A stretch of DNA of 11,712 nt, from NCBI GenBank assembly GCA_026786065.1, contig JAJAYS010000063.1, positions 1-11,712 on the forward strand, written 5' to 3'. The notes under the pieces were generated by a model. It had not been told where the DNA came from, did no database searches, and was given only the letters and a program-made list of their open reading frames with translations. Origin of the DNA: Polaromonas sp. GTDB lineage: Bacteria > Pseudomonadota > Gammaproteobacteria > Burkholderiales > Burkholderiaceae_C. The position numbers were made by a program, and so were the translations under genes. Shown piece by piece: positions 6,802 to 11,712 of this stretch; the first letter of the stretch is position 1; the number at the start of each line of letters is the position of its first letter.

Positions 6802-7773
6802 CTAGCTGTCCAGTTCGATCTTGCGGTCTTTGGCGAGTTTGGTCCAGCGCGCAATGTCGGCCTGAATAAAGGCGGCGAACTGTTCCGGCGACATCACCTT
6901 CGGCTCGATGGCCTCGACCGACAGCTTCCCCCGCAGGTCGGGCGCCGCGAGAACGACGGCCAGCGTTTCGTTTAGCTGCTTGACGATGGCTGGCGGCATG
7001 CCGGCCGGCCCGACCACGCCATACCACTGCTGCGCATCAAAGAGCTTGAAGCCGACTTCGTCGAGCGTCGGCAGGTCTTTGAACTGCGGATGCCGCACCA
7101 GCCCGGTCACCGCCAGCGGCCGCACCCGGCCCGAGCGGATGTGCGGCACCGCAGCGGCCAGGCCGGGGAACATTGCCTGCGTCTGGCCGCCTATCAGGTC
7201 GGTGAAAGCCGGTGCTACGCCGCGGTACGGGATGTGGACCATGAAGGAGTTGATCTGCTGCTTGAAGAGCTCCATCGTCAGGTGCGTCAGCGAGCCCTGA
7301 CCGGCCGAGCCGTAGCTGAGCGCGCCGGGGTTTTTCTTCACGTAGGCGACGAATTCCTGCACCGTCCTGACCGGCAGCGCGGCGTTGACGACCAGCACAT
7401 TCGGCGTGCCGCCAATCATGCCGATAGCAGTGAAATCTTTTATCGGGTCGTAAGGCAGCTTGCGCGTCGCCGGGCTGGTGCCGTGGGTGGCCACATAGCC
7501 CTGCATCAGCGTGTAGCCGTCGGGTGCGGCACGCGCCGCCGCCTGGCTGGCGATCACGCCTCCGCCGCCGCCCTGGTTCTCAACAACGAAAGTCTGCTTG
7601 AGCGCCACGCCCCAGCGTTCTGTCACGGTGCGGCCGACCATGTCGCTGCCACCTCCGGCCGCCACCGGCACGATGTAGCGGATCGGCTTGGCCGGGTAGC
7701 CGGTTTGCGCCAGCGACAGCCCGGGGGCAAAGACAAGGGCCGAAGTAGCCTGAAGCAGTGTGCGACGTTTCAA
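6802..7773 (-). CDS. Bug-family (TctC-like) periplasmic solute-binding protein
   Basis: This is a 323-residue extracytoplasmic binding protein of the Bug/tripartite tricarboxylate transporter family, greatly expanded in betaproteobacteria such as Bordetella. Residues 1-22 are a signal peptide (MKRRTLLQ, a hydrophobic core, SLA before Q23); the paired arginines give it a partly Tat-like look. The first ligand loop reads YIVPVAAGGGSDMVGR (D44 typical). Later family blocks are GYTLMQG, YDPIKDFTAIGMI, LSYGSAGQGSLTHLTMELFK, HIPYRGVAPAFTDLIGGQTQAMF and GPAGMPPAIVKQLN. The start is a TTG at 7773, with AGGGAG five bases upstream; no ATG gives the signal peptide. These proteins usually bind carboxylates, but many are orphans with no tctA/tctB nearby, as here. 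The adjacent MmgE/PrpD gene suggests a polycarboxylate ligand, but this is inference only. Confidence 0.93.
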   Translation of the reverse strand: MKRRTLLQATSALVFAPGLSLAQTGYPAKPIRYIVPVAAGGGSDMVGRTVTERWGVALKQTFVVENQGGGGGVIASQAAARAAPDGYTLMQGYVATHGTSPATRKLPYDPIKDFTAIGMIGGTPNVLVVNAALPVRTVQEFVAYVKKNPGALSYGSAGQGSLTHLTMELFKQQINSFMVHIPYRGVAPAFTDLIGGQTQAMFPGLAAAVPHIRSGRVRPLAVTGLVRHPQFKDLPTLDEVGFKLFDAQQWYGVVGPAGMPPAIVKQLNETLAVVLAAPDLRGKLSVEAIEPKVMSPEQFAAFIQADIARWTKLAKDRKIELDS

Positions 7774-7778
7774 AAGAA

Positions 7779-7784
7779 CTCCCT
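7779..7784 (-). promoter_or_regulatory. Shine-Dalgarno site supporting the TTG start of the Bug-family gene
   Basis: The minus strand reads AGGGAG, then five bases (TTCTT), then TTG at 7773. Together with the signal peptide that begins there, this fixes the start at a TTG. Confidence 0.7.
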
Positions 7785-7860
7785 GGAATGGAGAAAGGTG
7801 GAAATCAGCAGGCCAAAGCCGCCGCTGCAGGGCCGCCCCCGGCGGCCGACCGCATTTGAT

Positions 7861-8076
7861 TCATTTGGTCAAACCCGCGCAGGCACCGGCGTTGGCCGCG
7901 CCTTTGCACTCACGCCGCAGGGGCGGTGCGCTATCGCCCGGTCTCTGCATTGTCTGAGGCAGCGCGCCACAGCCGGCTTTGTCAAGCGCACCTGACGTCG
8001 CCTACGCCGCTGCCGCTGACGCTGCGGAACAGTGCAAAAGCGCCGCTGAAATCAGGGTTTTGCCAAGCATCGTCAT
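7861..8076 (-). pseudogene. Possible remnant of a small secreted protein, interrupted by an amber stop
   Basis: On the minus strand an ATG at 8076 opens a 24-codon frame, MTMLGKTLISAALLHCSAAS and four alanines, that looks like a signal peptide. It ends at a TAG (8004-8002). The same frame then stays open for 46 more codons to a TGA at 7863-7861, and this part has three cysteines and ends CKGAANAGACAGLTK. A signal peptide followed by a short Cys-containing tail would fit a small periplasmic protein with one nonsense mutation. However, high-GC DNA gives spurious open frames, and there is only a poor Shine-Dalgarno sequence. I do not recognise a family. Treat as weak. Confidence 0.2.
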
Positions 8077-8111
8077 TCTTGGTCATCCGTCATGGCTATC
8101 GACGCGACCCG

Positions 8112-8492
8112 TCATCGACCCGGTGGCCGGTGCTCGCCGCCGGGCTGGCCGGGCTCGCTGCGGATTTCGCGCACCTCGACATCGACCACGTCCGGCGATG
8201 CCGGCTGGTCGACCGGCGCACGCCCGGCCGGCCGGGGCCAGACCCCTCCAGCGGTGGAAAACTCCTTGAACCGCCTGACCTGGCTGAACAGTACCGCGAC
8301 GACGGGTTTGCGGCCGGTGACCAGGAAGACCAGGCCGCTCCAGACGAGGTAAAGCAAGGCGGCTGCGATCAGCCCGACGCCGAAGACCACCGCGAAAGCC
8401 AGAATCAGCAGCTTGAGAAACACACCGAGCACAGCGTTGAAAAAGCCGCTCACGGGATCACCCGCAGACTGTCGGGTTGTTGATTGGGGCAT
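8112..8492 (-). CDS. Small hypothetical membrane protein
   Basis: This is a 126-residue protein with an ATG at 8492 preceded by AAAGGA at seven bases, a good ribosome binding site. After a short polar N-terminus (residues 1-16), residues 17-59 are continuously hydrophobic (FFNAVLGVFLKLLILAF through LLYLVWSGLVFLVTG), enough for two helices joined by a tight turn. The last ~65 residues are polar, proline- and arginine-rich, and should be cytoplasmic if the helices form a hairpin. I do not recognise a family and propose no function. The strong Shine-Dalgarno site and the clean hydrophobic block make it likely to be real. It stands alone, between the gene-poor spacer and the MITE-like element. 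The tail has low-complexity character, so the true conserved part may be only the N-terminal two thirds. Confidence 0.65.
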   Translation of the reverse strand: MPQSTTRQSAGDPVSGFFNAVLGVFLKLLILAFAVVFGVGLIAAALLYLVWSGLVFLVTGRKPVVAVLFSQVRRFKEFSTAGGVWPRPAGRAPVDQPASPDVVDVEVREIRSEPGQPGGEHRPPGR

Positions 8493-8525
8493 TGAAAAGT
8501 CCTTTCAGGATGAAGTTGGGTGCCA

Positions 8526-8688
8526 GGGACCCTCTGCATAACCCTGGCGAATCTGCGGCGCACGGATCTGGATGGACTGCAACGCGCCTTTTTGCAGCCA
8601 ATAGCCCCGCTATTGGCAAGAAAAGCAACGCAGCAGACCGCCCGAGCCTGGCCGATCGCAGGCCTCTGGGGCTTATGCAGAGGGTCCT
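8526..8688 (+). repeat. MITE-like element with perfect 15-base terminal inverted repeats
   Basis: GGACCCTCTGCATAA at 8527-8541 is repeated exactly as its reverse complement, TTATGCAGAGGGTCC, at 8673-8687, bounding an element of about 161 bases. It has no coding capacity. Inside is a perfect eight-pair hairpin, GCCAATAG-CCCCG-CTATTGGC (8597-8617). The termini resemble the GGGAC/GAGAC...CTCTGCA type ends that I associate with IS5-like insertion sequences, so this could be a non-autonomous derivative; that is inference. No clear target-site duplication is visible; CA or CAGG flanks on both sides are too short to judge. A diverged half-copy lies at 3787-3851. It fills the spacer between ftsY and the small membrane-protein gene. 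Confidence 0.65.
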
Positions 8689-8726
8689 CAGGGGCCCGGC
8701 ATTTCAAGTTGACTGGAGACGCCGGC

Positions 8727-9980
8727 TCAGTTGAGCAGCGCCTGCGCGAATTCACGGGCATTGAAGGTCTCCAGATCTTCGAGCTTCTCACCGACGCCGA
8801 TGAAGTACACCGGCACCGGTTTCAAATCGGCTTTGAGCGCTTGCCGCTCGCGCGCCCAGAGTGCGATGGCCGCCAGCACGCCGCCCTTGGCGGTGCCGTC
8901 CAGTTTGGTCACGATCAGGCCGGTCAGTTGCAGTGCGTCGTCAAAGGCTTTGACCTGGCTCAACGCATTCTGGCCGGTGTTGCCGTCGATGACCAGCAGC
9001 ACTTCATGGGGCGGCGATGTCGCCCCCACGCTCGTCGCTTCGCGTACTGCGCTGCCCCCCGAGGGGGCTGAGCTTGTTTGGGGCGGCCCGGCGCTGCGCT
9101 CGATCTCTATTTTGGCAATCACGCGCTTCATCTTGCGCAGCTCGTCCATCAAATGCAGCTGGGTCGGCAACCGGCCGGCGGTATCGACCAGCACCACGTC
9201 CTTAGTGCGGGCCTTGCCGGCACTCACCGCATCAAAAGCCACGGCGGCCGGGTCTCCGCCTGCCTGGCTGACGATCTCGACCGTATTACGGTCGGCCCAG
9301 ACGGCGAGCTGCTCTTTGGCCGCCGCCCGAAAGGTGTCGGCGGCCGCCAGCAGCACCGTCGCGCCTTCGTTGGCCAGGTGCGCGGTCAGCTTGCCGATGG
9401 AGGTGGTCTTGCCAGCCCCGTTGACGCCGGCCACCATGATGACGGTCGGCTTGAATTCACCAATAACCAGCGATTTTTCGAGCGGCTTCAGCAACTGGGT
9501 CAGCGACTCGACCAGCGCATTTTTGACCGCCACCGGGTGCGTGAAGCCGCCCAGGCTGACCCGGCGTTTGACATCAGCCAGCAGGTGTTCGGTGGCGCCG
9601 ACGCCGGTGTCGGCCATCAGCAGGGTGGTCTCCAGGTCTTCATACAGCGCGTCGTCGATCTGCCCGCCGGTAAAAACGGTTGAAATGCTGGAGCCGGTCT
9701 TGCGCAGGCCCTGCTGCAGTTTGGCCAGCCATTTTTGCCGCTCGGGTGGCGCGGCGGCCAAGTCCGGCGGCTCGGGAATTGCAATCGGCGTGACCAGCGC
9801 CGAGCCGATCAGGCTGCCGCCGGAGGACGCGGCCCATTTGAGCGGCGCCGGGTGGGCGGGGGGTGACGCCGGCGAAGCGGTCGGGCCTGGAGGAATCGGC
9901 GGGGGCTCAAGGGCTGCCGGCGCGGCGGCAGGAGGGATGGGCGCGAGTAGGGGGGGTTTTTTCTTGAAAAAACTGAACAT
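8727..9980 (-). CDS. ftsY: Signal recognition particle receptor FtsY, with an in-frame repeat insertion in the GTPase domain
   Basis: FtsY is the SRP receptor GTPase that docks ribosome-nascent-chain-SRP complexes at the inner membrane. The 417-residue protein has an N-terminal ~75-residue proline/alanine-rich stretch beginning MFSFFKKK, in place of a long acidic domain. The helical N domain follows from about 78 (ERQKWLAKLQQGLRKTG, LLMADTGV). The G domain has G1 GVNGAGKT (185-192), DTFRAAAKEQL, G3 DTAGR (266-270), G4 TKLD (358-361) with GTAKGG, and the C-terminal YFIGVGEKLEDLETFNAREF. Between IEIE (ending at E294) and PPHEVLL (from P323) are 28 extra residues compared with the usual FtsY layout; see the repeat at 9015-9098. 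All catalytic motifs are intact, so the protein should work if the loop is tolerated. It diverges from the M16 gene with a spacer of about 50 bases. No strong Shine-Dalgarno site precedes the ATG at 9980. Confidence 0.95.
   Translation of the reverse strand: MFSFFKKKPPLLAPIPPAAAPAALEPPPIPPGPTASPASPPAHPAPLKWAASSGGSLIGSALVTPIAIPEPPDLAAAPPERQKWLAKLQQGLRKTGSSISTVFTGGQIDDALYEDLETTLLMADTGVGATEHLLADVKRRVSLGGFTHPVAVKNALVESLTQLLKPLEKSLVIGEFKPTVIMVAGVNGAGKTTSIGKLTAHLANEGATVLLAAADTFRAAAKEQLAVWADRNTVEIVSQAGGDPAAVAFDAVSAGKARTKDVVLVDTAGRLPTQLHLMDELRKMKRVIAKIEIERSAGPPQTSSAPSGGSAVREATSVGATSPPHEVLLVIDGNTGQNALSQVKAFDDALQLTGLIVTKLDGTAKGGVLAAIALWARERQALKADLKPVPVYFIGVGEKLEDLETFNAREFAQALLN
9015..9098 (+). repeat. 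GC-rich palindromic repeat inserted in frame within ftsY
   Basis: This 84-base stretch corresponds to the 28 residues that interrupt FtsY between its G3 and G4 motifs. At its centre is a perfect hairpin, GCCCCC-CGA-GGGGGC (9054-9068), with an outer pair CGCCCC (9021-9026) and GGGGCG (9080-9085). Sequence such as TCGCTTCGCGTACTGCGCTG next to the hairpin resembles an intergenic repeat that I recall from many Comamonadaceae spacers, but I cannot check this here. Its length, a multiple of three, keeps ftsY in frame, and the minus-strand reading has no stop. The encoded peptide is rich in Ser, Gly, Pro and Ala, as expected for a flexible loop. Confidence 0.7.
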
Positions 9981-10020
9981 TGGGTATGCTTTGGAGTCGC
10001 ATCATTTTAATGAAACACAC

Positions 10021-10024
10021 GAGG
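10021..10024 (+). promoter_or_regulatory. Shine-Dalgarno site favouring the TTG start of the M16 peptidase gene
   Basis: GAGG at 10021-10024 lies eight bases before the in-frame TTG at 10033. The alternative ATG at 10072 has no purine-rich site at a proper distance. The match is only four bases, so this is moderate support. Confidence 0.45.
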
Positions 10025-10032
10025 CCAGCCTT

Positions 10033-11505
10033 TTGACGCGTTCACCTTTTACCCGTGGGGCCTTCGGGCCAATGTGTTTGTCCGGCGCCGGTTTCCGGCC
10101 AGCGTTGGGCGCCCTGGCTCTGGCCGGCGCTGCAGCGCTGGCCCACGCCCAGACGAGCCCCGCCCCACCGGTGGCCCAGTTCACGCTGGCCAACGGCATG
10201 ACGGTCATCGTCAAGCCCGACCGCCGCGCCCCCACCGTGGCCCACATGCTGTGGGTGCGGGTCGGCTCGATGGACGAAGTCGATGGCACGTCCGGCGCGG
10301 CGCATGCGCTTGAGCACATGATGTTCAAGGGCACGCCGACCGTCAAACCCGGCGAGTTTTCACGCCGCGTGGCGGCCCTCGGTGGCCGCGAGAACGCCTT
10401 TACCAGCCGCGACAGCACCGGCTACTACCAGCAAATTCCCGCCGGCAAGCTGGAAGACGTTATGCAGCTGGAGGCCGACCGCTTTGCCAACAACCAGTGG
10501 GCCGACGACGAGTTCAAGCGCGAGATCGAGGTCGTGAAAGAAGAGCGGCGCTCGCGCACTGACGAGTCGCCACGCGCCCAGCTCTATGAGCAGCAGGCGG
10601 CGCTGACCTACGTCGCGTCGCCCTACCGCCGGCCCATCGTCGGCTGGATGAGCGACCTCGACGCGATGACGCCGAACGACCTGCGCGAGTTTTATCGCAA
10701 ATGGTATGTGCCGGGCAATGCGGCGGTGGTGATCGCTGGGGATGTGGATGTCGCCCAGGCCCGGGCGCTGGCCGAAAAGTATTACGGACCGATTGCCGCG
10801 CGGCCGGTGCCGGCGCGCAAGCCGCGTGAGGAGCCCGAGCAGTCGGGCGCCCGCCGGCTCGAATGGAAGGCCCCGGCCAGCCAGGCCTACATCGACATGG
10901 CCTTCAAGGTGCCCAAGCTGGAGCCGGCCGACTTTGCCGCGGGCGCGCCGCCAGCACCCGGCAGCCCGGGGCGCGATGCGTTGGCGCTGACGGTGCTGTC
11001 GGCGGTGCTCGACGGCTACAGCGGCGCGCGGCTGGACCGGGCGCTGGTGCAGGGCGAAGGCCGGCTGGCCGACAGTGCCGGTTCGTCCAACGGCCTGTTG
11101 GGGCGCGGGCCGCAGCTTTTCTCGTTGAGCGGCGTCCCGGCCGATGGCAAGACGGCGCAGCAGGTCGCCGACGGCCTGCGCCAGCAGGTTGCGCGCGTCG
11201 CCAAAGAGGGCGTCAGCGAGGCCGAGTTGAACCGCGTCAAGACCCAGTGGGTGGCCAGCGAAACCTACAAACTCGACTCGGTCTTTGCCCAGGCGCGCGA
11301 GTTGGGCAGCAATTGGGTGCAGGGCTTTCCGCTGGACGCCAGCGCCAGGCTGATTGCCGCGCTGCGGTCTATTACCGGCCCGGAGGTGCAGGCGGTGGCC
11401 GGCAAGTATTTTGGCGACGAACAAATGACAGTGGCCACCTTGCTGCCGCAGCCGATCGACCCGAACCGCAAGCCGCGCACGCCACCGGCCGGCGCCCGCC
11501 ATTGA
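10033..11505 (+). CDS. M16 family zinc metallopeptidase (catalytic subunit type)
   Basis: With the TTG start the protein has 490 residues: a signal peptide ending near AHA-Q, then two M16 domains. The inverted zinc motif HALEH (H91, E94, H95) is followed by MMFKGT, and GGRENAFTSRDSTGYY is the usual next block. The third ligand Glu should lie in EIEVVKEER (164-172), about 76 residues after H95 as in the family. The C-terminal half (LDGYSGARLDRALVQ, NGLLGRGPQLFSLSGVP) is the second, non-catalytic M16 domain. It is a predicted periplasmic peptidase, like the ~450-residue members that pair with a second subunit; the next gene seems to be that partner. The start is uncertain: the ATG at 10072 also gives a signal peptide, but only the TTG has a Shine-Dalgarno site. 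The open frame continues upstream antisense to ftsY, which I reject. Confidence 0.92.
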   Translation: MTRSPFTRGAFGPMCLSGAGFRPALGALALAGAAALAHAQTSPAPPVAQFTLANGMTVIVKPDRRAPTVAHMLWVRVGSMDEVDGTSGAAHALEHMMFKGTPTVKPGEFSRRVAALGGRENAFTSRDSTGYYQQIPAGKLEDVMQLEADRFANNQWADDEFKREIEVVKEERRSRTDESPRAQLYEQQAALTYVASPYRRPIVGWMSDLDAMTPNDLREFYRKWYVPGNAAVVIAGDVDVAQARALAEKYYGPIAARPVPARKPREEPEQSGARRLEWKAPASQAYIDMAFKVPKLEPADFAAGAPPAPGSPGRDALALTVLSAVLDGYSGARLDRALVQGEGRLADSAGSSNGLLGRGPQLFSLSGVPADGKTAQQVADGLRQQVARVAKEGVSEAELNRVKTQWVASETYKLDSVFAQARELGSNWVQGFPLDASARLIAALRSITGPEVQAVAGKYFGDEQMTVATLLPQPIDPNRKPRTPPAGARH

Positions 11506-11560
11506 ACCCCGTATTCCACTCGCCAGCGCGCCTGGCTGCTTTTTCCAACATCGGTTCCGC

Positions 11561-11712
11561 ATGACACTTGCTATCAAAAACGGAGCTGCTAACGCCCGTA
11601 ATTACGGGGCTGCAGCCATTATTTTCTTAATTTTTGGGCTGATTTCGGTGTCCGCACAGGCGGCCATCGCAATCCAGCACTGGACGCAGCCGGGCGGAGC
11701 GCGCGTCTATCT
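11561..11712 (+). CDS. Second M16 family peptidase-like protein, N-terminal fragment
   Basis: The first 50 codons of a gene cut by the window end. The peptide starts MTLAIKNGAANARNYG, then AAAIIFLIFGLISV, then SAQA, which is a signal peptide with cleavage near residue 34. It continues IQHWTQPGGARVYL, the opening strand typical of M16 domains. It starts 55 bases after the first M16 gene on the same strand. Paired M16 genes are common in proteobacteria; usually one carries HxxEH and the other lacks it, and the two form a heterodimer. Whether this one lacks zinc ligands cannot be seen here. Residues 4 to about 22 are encoded by a dispersed repeat (R3). No other ATG follows within the visible part, so ATG 11561 is the likely start, though its Shine-Dalgarno site is weak. 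Confidence 0.8.
   Translation, partial: MTLAIKNGAANARNYGAAAIIFLIFGLISVSAQAAIAIQHWTQPGGARVY
11570..11625 (+). repeat. Dispersed repeat copy R3, inside a coding sequence
   Basis: It begins GCTATCAAAAAC and contains GGAGCTGCTAACGCCCGT (11582-11599), identical to R2 at 6734-6751. Next to the core is a perfect 14-base palindrome, CCCGTAATTACGGG (11595-11608). R1 shares the flank as CTATCAA in inverted form. Unlike R1 and R2, this copy is within a reading frame, that of the second M16 protein, where it encodes most of the signal peptide N-region. The right boundary is approximate. Confidence 0.7.

Larger units (their letters stand above)
7774..8111. other. Gene-poor spacer of about 340 bases
   Basis: No convincing intact gene lies here. 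It contains the ribosome binding site of the Bug-type gene and a perfect seven-pair inverted repeat, GGCCGCC-CCC-GGCGGCC (7831-7847), about 60 bases upstream of that gene. The repeat has no T-run on either side; it might be an operator or part of the leader. A broken small reading frame on the minus strand (7861-8076) is listed separately. The other open frames here have no start signals or recognisable protein character. Confidence 0.5.

Noticed and set aside
7926..8483. Plus-strand 185-codon frame
   Set aside because: It is antisense to the small membrane protein, which has a strong Shine-Dalgarno site and a clean hydrophobic block; the plus-strand frame has neither.
8524..8692. Target-site duplication (CA or CAGG) around the MITE-like element
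   Set aside because: Two to four shared bases in GC-rich sequence are not distinguishable from chance, and the exact element ends are uncertain.
8731..10032. Plus-strand open frame continuous with the M16 peptidase, which would make a 924-residue protein
   Set aside because: The upstream part is exactly antisense to ftsY, which has all its GTPase motifs. The M16 signal peptide begins only at 10033 or 10072.
10360..11577. Minus-strand 405-codon frame over the M16 gene
   Set aside because: Antisense shadow of a clear M16 peptidase, Arg/Gly/His-rich, with no recognisable motif.

Overview
The window is high-GC bacterial chromosome, almost certainly from a betaproteobacterium of the Comamonadaceae type (Polaromonas, Rhodoferax or a relative). 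The pointers are the cytochrome-oxidase assembly cluster order, the RpoH, FtsY and M16 genes, a Bug-family (TctC-like) binding protein next to an MmgE/PrpD enzyme, and short dispersed repeats that I associate with this family. The genus is inference. No phage, integrase, CRISPR array, tRNA or rRNA was seen. Most of the window is core chromosome.

Layout. Positions 1-3767 (+) are the end of an aa3-type cytochrome c oxidase assembly operon: the SURF1 C-terminus, a membrane-anchored SCO-like protein, heme A synthase (ctaA), heme O synthase (ctaB) and an SCO1/SenC copper-chaperone lipoprotein. Three of the four junctions overlap (11, 4 and 4 bases); ctaA starts 31 bases after its neighbour. CtaB makes heme O, CtaA converts it to heme A, and SCO and SURF1 help assemble copper and heme sites. 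Positions 3859-4971 (-) hold rpoH, the heat-shock sigma factor. It has a strong intrinsic terminator, a probable TTG start with a good Shine-Dalgarno sequence, and a near-perfect CIRCE operator that coincides with its putative promoter. Positions 5159-7773 (-) hold a Bug-type periplasmic solute-binding protein followed by an MmgE/PrpD-family enzyme. Positions 7774-8111 have no convincing gene. Positions 8112-8492 (-) encode a small membrane protein of unknown function. Positions 8727-9980 (-) are ftsY, the SRP receptor. Divergent from it are a zinc M16 peptidase (10033-11505) and the start of its probable partner (11561 to the window end).

The most interesting material is the repeats. (1) A repeat family with core GGAGCTGCTAACGCCCGT has three copies, at 5159-5204, 6720-6763 and 11570-11625. 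The third lies inside the coding sequence of the second M16 gene and supplies the N-region and part of the hydrophobic core of its signal peptide. (2) A palindromic GC-rich element of about 84 bases sits in frame inside the ftsY GTPase domain, adding about 28 residues between the G3 and G4 motifs. (3) A MITE-like element at 8526-8688 has 15-base perfect terminal inverted repeats, and a diverged half-copy lies at 3787-3851. Two independent cases of intergenic-type repeats being translated within 3 kb, plus CIRCE control of rpoH, are what I would follow up. I did not find a wholly new multi-gene system.
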